Assembly: GCA_963678675.1 (NCBI GenBank) | Contig: OY783199.1 | Location: 20,026,909 to 20,090,908, forward strand | Direction: 5' to 3' | DNA: 64,000 nucleotides | Source of the DNA: Xiphydria camelus | Taxonomy: Eukaryota; Arthropoda; Insecta; Hymenoptera; Xiphydriidae | Part shown: positions 12,301-23,971 of the stretch, in pieces | How positions within the stretch are numbered: the stretch's first letter is position 1 | Layout of the letters: the number at the start of each line of letters is the position of its first letter | Program-made: the position numbers and the translations under genes | Notes under the pieces: generated by a model | The model's database searches: none | What the model was told of the DNA's origin: nothing | The model's input: only the letters and a program-made list of their open reading frames with translations

Positions 12301-13514
12301 TTTAAAGGTACTACGAGTTTCCATCCCCTTGAGATACAGAGACACAGAATCGTCGATCCGTTCGCGGGCGAGCGGCAGGAGTGATATCGTTGCATAAATA
12401 AAATCCTCCCGTATAGTTTAACGGTCGTAAACGTAATCCTCTCGAATATTTACAGTCGCTCCTCGCGCGGAGATCCCAGCGCGACCGACAGTTGTCTACG
12501 AAATCCTATTTACCGTTACCCAACAGGCGCACTATCACCCCTAAGAGGGTGCTAGTCACCCCTGGCTAACCCACTACCCCAGTGACGCGAGCGTTACCCC
12601 CGAACCATCGTTGAAACCACCCCCTTTCCACCCTCCTCTCCCTTCTTTCACATCATCCGATGGTATACGGTAACGGTTGCGTCGTCTCTCTCCCTCTCTC
12701 GATAGATCGGATCGCGAGCTATGATCTCACGATGCTTTTTATCCGACGGCCGGAAAGAGAGAGAGAGAGAGAAGGAGAGACGCGACGAGCTCGTAGGGGT
12801 ATCCCGACGGTAACGATTTCCAAGGTTCGGGGTGAATACGGAATATCGTTGCCCCCTTCGTTTCGTACGACCGGGCGTCCGCCCCCCTTCTGCCCAACCC
12901 CCTCGCGCTTTGATTTCGCCGGCTATCGCGAATCCGGCCAAGAACTATATATCGATCTGTTCGCATTTTTTGTTTCTCCCCCCTCTCCAGAAGCACGGGA
13001 GCTAATTTATGAGATGTCCCGCGTACGCGCCTCTCTCTTTACGCTTCACGTGTGTGCACACCATATCTCTATACCCGCTTCCGAAGCGCCGTTAGGGATT
13101 TGCCGCGGTCGGGGACGTCACTTTTTCTCCACCGCCCTCCCGTTCCTCTCTCCTCTCGACTTACCGGAGCCCGGCCCCGTCACACGCGACGTGCGTCGCG
13201 CGACGCGTGTAGGTAGTACGTAAGGGCCGCTATAAGATGCGCGATTATCTACCTCGCGGGCGTGCGAGTGTATACCGGCGAGCCAGTCGGCGCTGCTTTC
13301 GTTTTGCGGAAGAATAGAAAGGACGCGCGACGGTCTATTGGGATGTCGTCGAGCCAACTCGATCAATGTTTTATTTCGACGAGAGAGCGTTACACATTCG
13401 CGCGTATCCCACGTATGTAATGCTAGCGTGACGCGGGAATGTGCTGAGGAAAAAATGCGGTCGATTCGAACGAACTCGGAGTGTGAATTCTATCGAGAGA
13501 ACAATCGTTAAGGC
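12301..13514. other. gene-free, CpG-rich from 12.6 kb
   Basis: C-rich at 12530-12640, a short (GA)n at 12757-12772, then CpG-rich sequence to 13.4 kb. No exon was recognised. Confidence 0.45.
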
Positions 13515-13680
13515 GCGTCTTTTAGCATTGTTGGAAGTTGGGAAAATTCACTCAAATTAGTAGGCTCGTAATATTATCTTCGTCTCTGCTTATTTTTATC
13601 CACCAAAATACATTGTAATCGATCCTATTTCTGTTAATTACTTACGTGCCGCTACCACGTGATTGTTTTCAGTTGATAGT
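13515..13680 (+). repeat. dispersed direct repeat, copy 2 of 2
   Basis: Partner of 608-773: same length, same orientation, roughly 75-80 percent identical by eye. It lies directly after a CpG-rich block. Confidence 0.75.
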
Positions 13681-15019
13681 CTAAAAATGTATCATTCAAT
13701 TTAAAAAATCGCAAGCGATGAACCTGATGACTAACGTGATTTTAGTTAGATCAGACAGGTACCAAGAATTTGAGCAATATTGAATTTATCGTACAAATTC
13801 GGAGACGATAGCGGCCCGTAAATTATTCCGCTGAATCCAATACAATGTATTACAGCGTCGTGTCTATTCTCCTTGAATTATTATGAGCTGCGTGACACGT
13901 GTGGCGAATTTTCGTTTTTTTTATTTTTAGGTAGTATTCAGTTTTACTCAAGGCATAGACTGATTTGGCAGACATGGTTGCTCAGTGAGAGTTTGATATT
14001 TATTGAATGAAGTTAAATATTATCCAATGAGGATCGAATACCGATTGAGCGATTTTCATCTCACGAATCGGTATACCCTGATTAACTATCACCTGAAAAA
14101 TTCCCACGAGCTTTTTTCGAAATCCCCAGAATTAAAAGATGCCCCTTAAATCGAATCGGTATAAAATTTATCAGCAGAATTGAATTCGAGGCATTCGCAT
14201 TCTTTGGATCATCCGCGACAGCATCCTCGATTTTTCCATAGCCGGACGGCTCGGGAAACTTGCTTCGTCGACTTTTCCTTTTTCGATAAAATTTCGCGAA
14301 CCTCTCCCAACGCGGTTTAGCGTTGCATGGCCGGCAGGTAAACTAATTGACAACAAAGAATTATTGATTTTTTTCTGAGCGGGTTGAACGAGTTGCCGGG
14401 CGGCTGAGCGATCTCGGTAGGTAGGGTATTCGACAAAGGATATTTTCCGAGTCCCTAACCTAGGCAACCCTTCTCCTATACGCGAGTGTGTGCAGTGCCG
14501 TGTGTATACACGTGCATCCCGGCGACGCGCGCGTGTGAGAGCGCGCGGGGGTCGTCCTACGCTCTCGGGCTCTCTCTCTCTTTCTTTCTCTTGCTCTCTC
14601 GTCGTCTCTCTTCCTCTCTCCGCGCGCCATGTGTACTCAGCCGATGCGGCCGAGGACTTAACTGCCTCATTGTCGTCCCAGCAGTAGGCATTACGGCTCA
14701 CGACAGATGTGCAAAATTTAAGCTCGCGGAATGCTGGGAAAATTGCGCCCGGTGACTCTTCTCTCGTCGAACCCACTTTTCCCGGCGTCACCGAGGGGGC
14801 GAAAGACGACGCGCGACGTCTACCCCCTCGCGGTTGCGTCCGCCGCGAAAAATCGCGGTCACCCTCGCGGAAGTGAGCTCCAGCGACAATTCGCGGATCG
14901 TCTCGCGCAGCGGATATATCATTATCGCGCGATACGTCCCATATACACGCCGTTGCAGAATTTTCACGACAGCGTAACTGGTAACGTATCGTTAGGCGCA
15001 CTTCGTTCGTTATAGTTTC
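13681..15019. other. gene-free; CpG-rich half with long chance frame on the minus strand
   Basis: A 296-codon minus-strand frame (14171-15061) crosses a CT microsatellite and shows only R/E/S-rich low-complexity sequence. No family is recognisable, so it is not called as a gene. Confidence 0.45.
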
Positions 15020-15489
15020 CTGTAATTTCGCGGTGATGGCAGCAGCTAAGATCCGAACCAAATGGCACTGCTTACGTTTATTTCTTCGATTATTCCAGAA
15101 AGCGTGAAACGAATAATGAAACTACACAGAAAACAAGAATTAGTTGGATCCAATGAAAATTACTTGCGGGGTCGCAAGTAATTCTTTATTTACATCATTA
15201 AAATTGTTTAATACATCAATTTGATATCACTTTTTTACAATCGTGTGAAATAGTATGTGGTTGCAAGGAAGAAATATCGAATTAATATGAAAAAAGATCT
15301 AATTGATGTGGATAAATAATTACTTGCGACCCCGCAAGTAATTTTTAGTAAATCCAACTAATTCTTTTTCTCTGTATATTTGGAGCATCTGTCATTCCAA
15401 CCATCAATGAAATTTCCGATATCTTTCGGACTAATACATAGTTCCATTGAGTTCAGATTTTGGCTGCTGGTACTACCATGAAATTACAG
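15020..15489. mobile_element. palindromic element split by a nested MITE
   Basis: Arms 15020-15116 and 15380-15489 are inverted copies of the same ~90 bp (ctgtaattt.., gcagc-aagatc-gaac, gaacc/tcaatgg). The middle is occupied by the MITE at 15125-15376. A half copy of the arm lies at 1475-1550. Confidence 0.65.
15125..15376 (+). mobile_element. MITE, CACAGAAAACAAG terminus, duplication TA (nested)
   Basis: CACAGAAAACAAGAATTAG to CTAATTCTTTTTCTCTGTA, flanked by TA. Symmetric inner block ttacttgcg-gggtcgcaagtaa near both ends. A second copy, in inverse orientation, is at 32372-32619. Confidence 0.8.
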
Positions 15490-15497
15490 CAAAACCG

Positions 15498-15742
15498 CAC
15501 TGAGAGAAATAACTTAATTAAAATGACAAAACGCATCTAGTTTAAACGAGTTGAGATGTTCTAACCAAAATATCAGTAAGCTGAACCAAATATTTAGTTA
15601 TTGTAACTATGTCTAATTATTCTAACCAGAAAATAATCAGTTTAACTAAACACACACAAATGGAAGATCCATATTTTACCAAATGATTTGCTTATGGTCT
15701 CCAGGATTTTGGTTACATTGACTAGGTTATTTTTTCTCATTG
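15498..15742 (+). mobile_element. MITE, CAC-N-GAGAAAA group
   Basis: CACTGAGAGAAATAACTTAA to TTATTTTTTCTCATTG. Flanks are CG on the left and CA on the right, which is consistent with one CpG transition in a CG duplication. Same internal sequence as 1557-1803. Confidence 0.82.
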
Positions 15743-15808
15743 CATAGCGGATGAGGTGCGCTTACTGATACGGAATCAGCTGGTGTTTGAGTTCCCCAAC
15801 GGTTTGTA

Positions 15809-16023
15809 CACTGAGAGAAAAAATAGTATATTCAATGAAATCGACGTTTGCGGATGGGGAATGCAGAATTAGTTGCTTCGACTAATAAATTTAGTTATAA
15901 CGATTAAAGGCTATTTGAAGGAAACAGGCTTTAGTCCATTCAAGCCAATTATTAGTCCAAGTAACTAGATCTGCATTCCCCAACCACCGATTTAATCAAA
16001 TCTGCAATATTTTTTTCTCAGTG
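15809..16023 (+). mobile_element. MITE, CAC-N-GAGAAAA group, second subfamily, duplication TA
   Basis: CACTGAGAGAAAAAATAGTA to ATTTTTTTCTCAGTG, flanked by TA on both sides. The internal sequence (gggaatgcaga, ttagt-caagtaacta, tgcattccccaacc) differs from 1557-1803 but matches 19514-19647. Confidence 0.85.
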
Positions 16024-16682
16024 TACGTAAGTGTACCGAAAACTTGATGACGAGTGCTACGAAAAAATGCCTCCGCAACGTCGCGACGTATTCCGCCTCC
16101 AGAGCATCCGAATTCCGTCCACTTCTCGTCGGCATTCGCTCGATGCCAACGCGGCGGTGAATCTTGAAAAAAAAAAGTTGGCTGAAAATTCTTCCCTCCA
16201 ACGCGGTCGTCGACTCCCCCCGATGACTCGCCCCGCCGGTCTCTCCGTTCCTTCGGGGTACCCGCGTACCCCGTGCGCGCTGCAGAAAGCTTTCAGCGTC
16301 ATCGCGCGCGGCGGTGCGCCCGCACACGCGTGGCATACTTACGTCGACGTCGACGCGAGAGCTCGTAGCCGCTGGTAGCGGCAAATCGATCGAATAAAAA
16401 AATGCTTGGGCGATGCCGAAGTGCGGCGAGGACGCGAAGCTGAAGGAGGAGAGAAGCGAGGGGGGAGATGGAAAAGGAGAGAGAGAGAGAGAGAGAAAGG
16501 GACAGAGAGGGGGTCCGGGATCATTGAAGAGTGAAACCGCTCAAAGCAGCTGCCCCCTTCTCCTCCCCCCTCGCCGACCCCGGGAGCTCTCTCTTACTAC
16601 TCCGCTAGCTTTGAAAACTACCCCTCTTTCCCTTAGCTCGGACGGATCATACGTACCCGCCGATCCCCTTTTCCTCCATCTC

Positions 16683-16737
<55 letters not shown>

Positions 16738-18943
16738 CGCTCGCACGCAAGAGCGAGAAAGGGCCGGAGTCCAGGGGAGACGAAGGGCCACGCTCCAAGG
16801 CAACCAGATGCAAGGGGCACGGGTGTTACGCACGGGGCACCCGAGGAGAGGAGCCGACTCTCATTGTAAGATTGGCGCGTGCGGCACGCGGACCCCACCG
16901 TGGGGCACCCCGATGCAGTCCCCCCCTCTTGCTACGCGGTATTCCTCGACGAGTTCTCCCTCTCTTTATACGACGGGCCTAGAAACCCCGGAGCATTGTT
17001 GCCGGCACATCTGCCGTGCGATCGCGCGCCGATTGTCCGAGGCTTAGAGACTCGGTCCTGCCGAAAAAAAAAGAGAGAAAGAGAGAAAAGAGAAAAAGTG
17101 GCTTAGCGCCGAAGGGAGCGTGTCGCCCGCGAGAGGTTTATACGGCGGTGGGGAACGGGGGGGGGGGAGTCTTGGAAAATCTATTTGCATATTTTCCTAT
17201 TAGGGGTCGGGTTTGAGGGCGATGAAATGAAAGTGCTGTATATTTTATGCGCCGTGGAGAACCTGTCTGCTCTGGGCAGCTATACGAGAAGACTGCTCGT
17301 GGAATACACAGATTGCGTCCGGGGGGCGCGGTTGTTGATAGCAGGGAGGAGTGTAGGTTTGCTGCGGGTGGAATAACGTTGATGCGCGAAACTAGTGCAG
17401 AGCATGAAAGGGGAGGGGGGAGTCAAAATAGGGGGATATCCAATATTTAGAATAGACAAATTCTATTGTATGGACGAAGCGCGAGAAATGTAATTACTTT
17501 TCGGATGGAACACGCAGAAGGTGGTACTGCGAAAAAGAGATGAAATGAGCGCAGGAGAACTTTGAGCTTTTACCGTCACGCTGGAATTAACGAACAACGA
17601 TGCGTATCCACCAAAGCAACATAGAGCAACTTTTGTGTTTCTGTCGCGTGTTTACAAACATGTTGCAGTAAGTTCCACTGTGTTGCCCATTGTTGCCGCA
17701 ACAACAATTTTTATTTTGCCGTATGCGAAATTACATTTACTGACTATTAATACACCGTTTTTTCGGTGTAATGTTGATAAAACCTAATCTTAAATACAAA
17801 CAATTTGGTTGGAATAACTAATTTTTTTTTCATTGCAATTCGTCCGAACTATGCGTAACGCGCGGCGTCTCTCTCTCTCTCTCTCTCTCTCGGCTAGAGG
17901 ATGGTTTTCGCACGTACCCAGCTACATAAATCGCAATTGCCGTCGAACAACCGCGCGCGCGACGCAGCGCCCAGATCGATACGTAAATCACCCGTCGACT
18001 TGTACGTTTTAATTACGCGATTTTTCCAGCGCGCGTGTCAAGTCTACGCGTAGATGGCGTTAAAGTGTTAATGACTAATTAAGAAGGGTGTGCAGGGTGC
18101 GACATCAAGACCCCGCGCGCGCGCGACACCTTTTTGAACGCGCCCTCTGAATGGACGCTTACGCCCTGACGGGCAAACGCGCGCCCGCTCGCTCGCCCGA
18201 CGAGCGCACGCACACGCGCCCGCTCGCTCGCTCTTGATGCCTCGTTATACGCACTTTCGCACCTCTCCCGCGTGTGCGCGGATAACGCCGCGCGCGTCCT
18301 TCGCTTTCGGTTTCCTCCCTGACGCGCGGCGGACGAGACCGGCGATCCTTTCCCCGCGGAAGGGGCTGAAATATCGGGGGGCATGGGGCGATTTTTACAC
18401 CGCATTCGATACGCGGGTCGCACACCGCAGGGCGCGAAGCGTCATCGGTTGACGCTCCTTCGAGGAATCCCCTCGCGTGGGAAAGTTTCGAGAAAGACGT
18501 TCGAAGGGTGAGATTTCGGGGTGGCTTCTCACGTCTCGGTCCCCCCTCCGCATTGTCGAAGGTCGGCCGACTCGCATTAGCATAGCCGTTGCGCACAAAA
18601 GGCGAAAAGACGTCGGCTGGCGGAGACCGCGTTCGCGCGGGACCGGGAGTTCTTGAAGAGGGGAGCCGGAGTGACGCGAGAGGCGATGGAGGGGAGAGTC
18701 GGAGCGCCGTGCGCGCGAGGTAAGACGAGACGAGCGTCGGGGTAACAGTCACGATCGTCGAAAAGTCTAAAGAGGCGGCGCACAGAACGGCTCCTCGTCG
18801 CAACCCCTTCGTCGGGGATGCGGAGATCGTCGCGATACGAGTTACTCCGCGACGGTTAGTCATCGTGCAGAGGAAAGGGAGTCTCGAGTGAGCTCTCCCT
18901 CCTCTCGACCGGCTTCTTCGACGTCTATCCAATGAATAGAGTA
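16024..18943. other. gene-free; two CpG-rich blocks with CT microsatellites
   Basis: Blocks at 16040-17160 and 17930-18930. Microsatellites at 16686-16734 and 17868-17891. 17715-17772 looks like a solo right end of the subfamily at 57220-57482 (gaaattacatttactgacta .. ccgttttttcggtgta). No exon was recognised. Confidence 0.5.
16686..16734 (+). repeat. (CT)n microsatellite
   Basis: Long uninterrupted CT run of about 24 units. Confidence 0.98.
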
Positions 18944-19098
18944 CGGAGAAAAAGGATTAGTAAAAAACCATGGGAAATCCCATGAAGTTTTACAGTTATC
19001 CTAGTAACAGAGCACCTAGAGGTGAAACATTGAAGCTTTTAATGGACCACCGCGTACTTCTTACAGTTTGTAAGAGTATAAACATCGGTTTATATGCA

Positions 19099-19200
19099 CA
19101 CTGAGAAAACAGTTTATTTAGAGTTAGGTAATATATGTATATTTGATTATATACGGCGAAAGAAGTATTTCTTTGGACCCCAAGTAAATATTCATTACTC
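19099..19200 (+). mobile_element. left-end fragment, CACTGAGAAAACAGTTTATT subfamily
   Basis: Starts CACTGAGAAAACAGTTTATT after CA, like 57220-57482 and 60258-60509. No matching right end was found. It lies inside 18944-19903. Confidence 0.5.
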
Positions 19201-19513
19201 TACTCTGTAACCACGTGTTTCCTTTTTTTTTTTTTATAAAATAGTAATATAATTCTTACTTCATCTACCTGCATCAATATTTCGTTTAAAATGTAAAAGC
19301 TTAGTTGAATTAATGTTTCTTACCGGAAACTGTATTCTTATTTCCTCAAATCAGATCGTAATACTCAGATTTAAATTACTTAACATGAGGTATACCTAAA
19401 TTTTTAAGCTACAAAAACATTCTTCATTAACTTAATAAATATTGGTGTTTCATTGCATATCTTTCAAAAATCTTTTCAAATCTTTTTAAGTCACTGCGCG
19501 TTTCTAATTTCTG

Positions 19514-19647
19514 CACTGAAAAAAAAACATGTTTTCATCAAACAATATCCAATCATTAGAACAAGTCATTTAATACAAGTAACTAAATCGGCGTTCTCCC
19601 ACCCGTGGCCGCCAATTTAGTCAAATCTACTAATTTTTTTCTCCCTG
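19514..19647 (+). mobile_element. MITE, CAC-N-GAGAAAA group, duplication TG
   Basis: CACTGAAAAAAAAACATG to ACTAATTTTTTTCTCCCTG, with TG on both sides. The internal block resembles 15809-16023. Confidence 0.7.
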
Positions 19648-19903
19648 TGGTAGATCTCATCTTTAATCAAAATTGCCCCCTTTTTAACTAAATTTGCCCC
19701 TGTTATCTCAAAAATAAAATAAATAAGAGCCGTAAAGCCTGTATACAGTAAAATTTACCAATCTCCCGTTGATATGTGTGTACAGATTTATACTGCTACA
19801 AACTGTAAAAAGTACGCTGTATCTATTAAAAAACTCAACGTTTCACCTCGAGGAGCCTCGTTACTAGAATTCACTATAAAAATGACTAATCCTTTTTCTT
19901 CAT

Positions 19904-21082
19904 AAACTTTGTCGAGGCTGAAGCCGAGTCCACGAGTCGCAGCATCCGGAAGAGTGCATCCAACCACCGAATACTCAAAATTCGTCCAAATGTCGATCGA
20001 CGAAACGCATCACTGTATACAGTTAATCGATCGCGGAAAGAAATCTCAAGCGACGACTTCTCCCGTTCAATCGATACGCCGTACGCGAAGACGACGCGCG
20101 CTAATTCACCGGCGACTCGCGACCGTCATCCGCCCCTCCCGCGCGGAGGGATCTCGCTTCCGTTTGGTACCTCGCTCCTTTTCTCCTCGCGCCTCGGCCC
20201 CGTAATTAGATGCTAATAATCAACACCCTCGCTCTCTTTCTCTCCCTGCCGCTTGCCGCAACGGGGCGCAAGAAGACCCGGAGGCACTGAAGAGCTTATT
20301 ATTATCCTAATTATACAATACCATAATGAATAACTCCCGCGCCACCTCCTCCTTCCACGCTCACTCTCTCTCTCTCTCTCTCTCTCTCTCCCCCGCTCCT
20401 CCGTTCCCTCTCTTTCTCACCCCGTCGCCGTCCGCGGCGTGTGCGTCGCGTCTCTGCCTCGCACTTCGCGGTCGAAGAGTGGCAATTCTAGCACTCGGGC
20501 TTTTTGTCAACGACGGAACTAGCCCCGTCTCCCTCGCACTCTTACACGGCATTATGAGCGCGATCTCTCGTCCCGCGCTTCTGCCTCCGCACGGGTGTCT
20601 GTCTGCTTTAATTAGGCACTTCGCGGATATACGTACCATATTGCGCCTATACTCGGCGATCCAGCGAGCTTGAATGCGGTTGATGGGTGGTTGGGTAAGG
20701 ATTATAGACGCAGGTGACACGTCGCGTACCGCGGCTGGGCGGGAGAGGGCGAGAGGGAACCGCCGCGACCGCGAGGCCTCTCTTCAGTATCCATCCGCGT
20801 GTACGCGTCATCCCGCCGCGCGCTGCCTTCTGTGACGGTTGCGCGAGGCCGATAAGAGCACGAGAAATTGTCTTAATTGGCGACGGAGAGATCGAAAGAG
20901 GCGCGCGCCTGCGTCCGTGTACGCGTCATTCGCGAATTCGTCGTATATCGGGGTCGCTTCGACGGATTCAGGATGAGATCCTTCGAGAGGCCTCGCGAGG
21001 GAGCCGAGAGGGGGTGGTGGGCGTTACTCGATCATTGCTCTATTATTCCCGTCGGAAGGAAACGACCGAGTCGCGCATCACG

Positions 21083-21134
<52 letters not shown>

Positions 21135-22092
21135 TTTATTTCCTGCCAAGGATTCACGGTCCTTTACGGCAACGCAGTACACCCGTACAAGCAGCAGTAA
21201 AGAGCAGGAACTTATTAATAACTAATGCTAGCACAGGTAAACTTAAGACTGATATCTACTGAGCTGGATTTCCAGAGTTTGGAATGACTCACATTTCTTT
21301 ACTTGAAATTTAGAAATCTCTAGGCCTTCTTTTTTTGAAAAACAAGTGTATTTTTCTGCTACCAGTTGTATTAATATATTTCTTGCCAATTTAAAACGTT
21401 ATCCAATTTGTAGTCACCGACGTGATAACTAAATAACGTCGGTAATACAGGAATTTAACACGGTAAATAGATGATACTTTATTTCTCAAAAGTTTTGATA
21501 TAAGATACATATACGATTTAGTATCGAAAGAATTTTAATTTCAAACTCCTTCATTACCCAATCGTTCTTCCTAAGAGCCCCAGATGTAAGTCGGTACTAA
21601 AGTCGGATCAGCGCCAATACTCGCTGAACGACGTTGGTCGCGGAATTCATGCTTCAACCATTGCGGTATCGTTGGAATCTGAAAAGAATTTTACTTTTGA
21701 AATTGTATATAAACCACTCGGAAAGCTCAATCTCCCCATGCCTTCCGCGCTGAGCACGAAAGGTGAACGCTCATCAATGACCGAGAACTTGAACAAGCCA
21801 AGCATTCGAGTCGTCCTCACGCTCAAGGAAGAGAACTATCTCTCGTCATGGTGGTTGCATTAACTCTACTATTGAGTAGAGAGAATATGAAGATGTACTA
21901 CAGAAATGATCCTGTGAAGTATAATCTTAATATTTCACTGGGCTCGGACCTGGGTTATACGCTTTAAAACGTACTTTTCTTAATGAGAAGATACCGGTTC
22001 AACGCCATCTACCACTTGTCGCGAGAAGTAGAAAGTATAAAGAGAGGTAGATCTGACTGATTCACCGCGCTACACGCCGTCTATAGGTATTT
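19904..22092. other. gene-free stretch
   Basis: CpG-rich to 21.1 kb with (CT)n at 20363-20391 and (GA)n at 21085-21131, then AT-rich to 21.6 kb. 21590-22080 is mixed and contains a 63-codon frame without recognisable motifs. Confidence 0.45.
21085..21131 (+). repeat. (GA)n microsatellite
   Basis: Uninterrupted run of about 23 GA units. Confidence 0.98.
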
Positions 22093-22241
22093 GAGGAGCT
22101 CATTTCCAAAGTGCAACAAGTCCATTTTTCGCCTTTTTGGCTAAGAAGGTACAACTTATTCTACTATGTCTGCAAAGCCTATAGATCTCTACTGGAAATT
22201 TTATAAAAATGGACTTGTTGCACTTTGGAAATGAGCTCCTC
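22093..22241. mobile_element. 149 bp MITE with perfect 37-bp inverted repeats
   Basis: Arms 22093-22129 and 22205-22241 are exact inverse complements (GAGGAGCTCATTTCC, then AAAGTGCAACAAGTCCATTT..). The flank ATTT occurs on both sides, suggesting a 4-bp duplication. Perfect arms imply recent insertion or selection for pairing. Confidence 0.88.
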
Positions 22242-22309
22242 ATTTATAGTCAGTCGGTATTGCGCTTACGTAGCTTTTTATTATACTATAATTATAACTT
22301 CTAACAAGC

Positions 22310-22857
22310 AAATTTAAGACTAAAATATACATAAATAAGAATAAACAATAATAAGGTAAACACAAACAAAAATAAACGAGAATAAAGTAAACATAAATAA
22401 AAATAACCAAAAGTAAAAAGAAAGAGAAAATAAGAGACTCGCGTAATCGAATCGAATGCAGTAGTACATAACTGAACCCAGCCACAACGATTGCCATTCG
22501 AAACCTGCCCGTAAACGCCGGGCTCCATTCAAGGTTTCTAACGTCCTCAGGGAGATTATTCCATGCTCGAACCGCGGCTTCCAGAGCAGAGAGAGAAGGA
22601 AGAGATATCCTGCGATATCTGTGCCCATGCTGCACCGCCATGACTCGGCCTACCGCGAGCTCGCCGGTTTTCCCGAGAGCCAGTGTACGGAGCCGCCCAG
22701 TCGGAAGCAATCTTAAAAATTGCTCCTGTACCGGCGCCGAACGAAGGCCAAGACTCTCGGTGCGCTCTGAATGGTCGCATTGTAAGGCATTCAGCCTCGG
22801 CGAATGAGCCGGTGACACTAGCTCGTTGGGTTCCCGCTGAACCGTACTCCTTCGCAT
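22310..22857 (-). pseudogene. fragment of a non-LTR retrotransposon (reverse transcriptase C-terminus and 3' tail)
   Basis: The minus-strand frame contains AVRAWNNLPEDVRNLEWSP near its end, the W-N-x-L-P motif typical of the C-terminus of jockey/RTE-type reverse transcriptases. It is followed by a degenerate TTTAC-TTTATT-rich tail (22310-22430). The catalytic domains are absent, so this would be a 5'-truncated relic. Family assignment rests on one motif only. Confidence 0.45.
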
Positions 22858-23133
22858 CCCCGCGAGCTCGGAGATTGCAAGATCAACCTGCCACGTCTCC
22901 GCGCGCGGGCGGAGGCTTTTCCATCGCGTCGCATACGAGCGACTCGTGTAAGGAGCGAGAGGGACGGAGGGTGGTAGCTGTCACCGCACTCGCGTATCCG
23001 CGTCGCTCGACTTATTCGTCCGCGATACGGAAAATACGCTCGCGAGTCTTTACCCCTACCTCACGATCGTCCTTCCTCCGCATTGGAGGGGTGCGTGGAC
23101 GAGTGCATCCGTGAATTCGAACAACGACGATTG

Positions 23134-23330
23134 CACTGAGAGAAAAGTGGGTGGTTAAATGAACCATAATCGCAAGGTTGAATTTTCTTGTTTGCCAGTA
23201 CTACAATATTTATGATTAGACAGATCATGAATGCAATCGAAGTAACTTTTGTTACATGATTATAGTAACAACGAAGTTGTAGCTTATGATAACCATGCAC
23301 CATGGTTGAATTAACCACGAAAGTTGATCA
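23134..23330. mobile_element. MITE-like palindrome, CACTGAGAGAAAAG left end
   Basis: Starts CACTGAGAGAAAAGTGGG. Inverted arms gtggttaaatgaacca / tggttgaattaaccac at about 23145 and 23302. An inner gttacatgattatagtaac hairpin. The right terminus is degenerate. Confidence 0.5.
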
Positions 23331-23436
23331 ATAATACGACTGCATGGTAATATAAACTATATGAAAACAAAAGTTGGGGACATTTATCGACCATGCTACA
23401 AGTTGACCTGATTGCAGCAGTCCTTATCTCCTGTTA

Positions 23437-23971
23437 CATGGAGAAAAAGGATTAATAAAAAATCATGGGAATACCCATGAATTTTTAAACAGGGCTCCTC
23501 GAGGTAAAACATTGAAGTTTTTAACAGACTACACTGCACTTTTTACAGTTCGTAATAGTACAATATAAATATCAATTTATATGGTAAAATTGGCCAATCT
23601 CCCGTTAATATGTGTTGTTTTTTACGCACCACGAAAACAATTTATTAATAGTTAATTGTTAAAATCTTTATTTCATAAAAATGATTGCCTGAAAGGACTT
23701 AATTTTACTCGTACCAAAAAAATATCGTAATACCTAGTTAGCGAATATTTACTTGATCCAATAAAATATTTAGTTTGCCAGATTCAAACAAACATTTATT
23801 AACAACAAATAAACCGTTTTCTCGGTGCGAGTTTATACTGTTATGAACTGTAAAAAGTACGCTGCGTCTATTACAAAATTGAATGTCTTATCTCGAGAAG
23901 CCCTGCTACTGGGATAATTGTAAAAATTCATGAATTTGCCCATGATTTTTTACTACTCCTCTTTCTCCATG
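23437..23971 (+). mobile_element. MITE, CATGGAGAAAAAGGATTA terminus (host of a nested copy)
   Basis: CATGGAGAAAAAGGATTA to CTCTTTCTCCATG, flanks TA and TG. The arms contain atcatgggaatacccatga on the left and its mirror on the right. It serves as the reference for the uninterrupted copy of 55010-57524. A second MITE is nested at 23627-23827. Confidence 0.8.
23627..23827 (+). mobile_element. nested MITE, duplication CG
   Basis: CACCACGAAAACAATTTATT to CCGTTTTCTCGGTG, flanked by CG on both sides, inside 23437-23971. Same subfamily as 57220-57482 and 60258-60509. Confidence 0.8.

Larger units (their letters stand above)
18944..19903 (+). mobile_element. nested MITE host, CGGAGAAAAAGGATTA terminus
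   Basis: The left end lacks the first two bases of the usual CA-CGGAG. The right end is ACTAATCCTTTTTCTTCAT. The arms (ccatgggaaatcccatgaag.., gtttcacctc-agg-gc) match 23437-23971 and 55010-57524. Interrupted by 19514-19647 and by a fragment starting at 19099. Confidence 0.75.

Noticed and set aside
14171..15061. 296-codon open frame on the minus strand
   Set aside because: It crosses a CT microsatellite, is rich in Arg/Glu/Ser, lacks any motif and lies in a CpG-rich block where stops are rare.
16541..16898. Frames encoding long Arg-Glu or Ser-Leu repeats
   Set aside because: Direct products of the CT/GA microsatellite.
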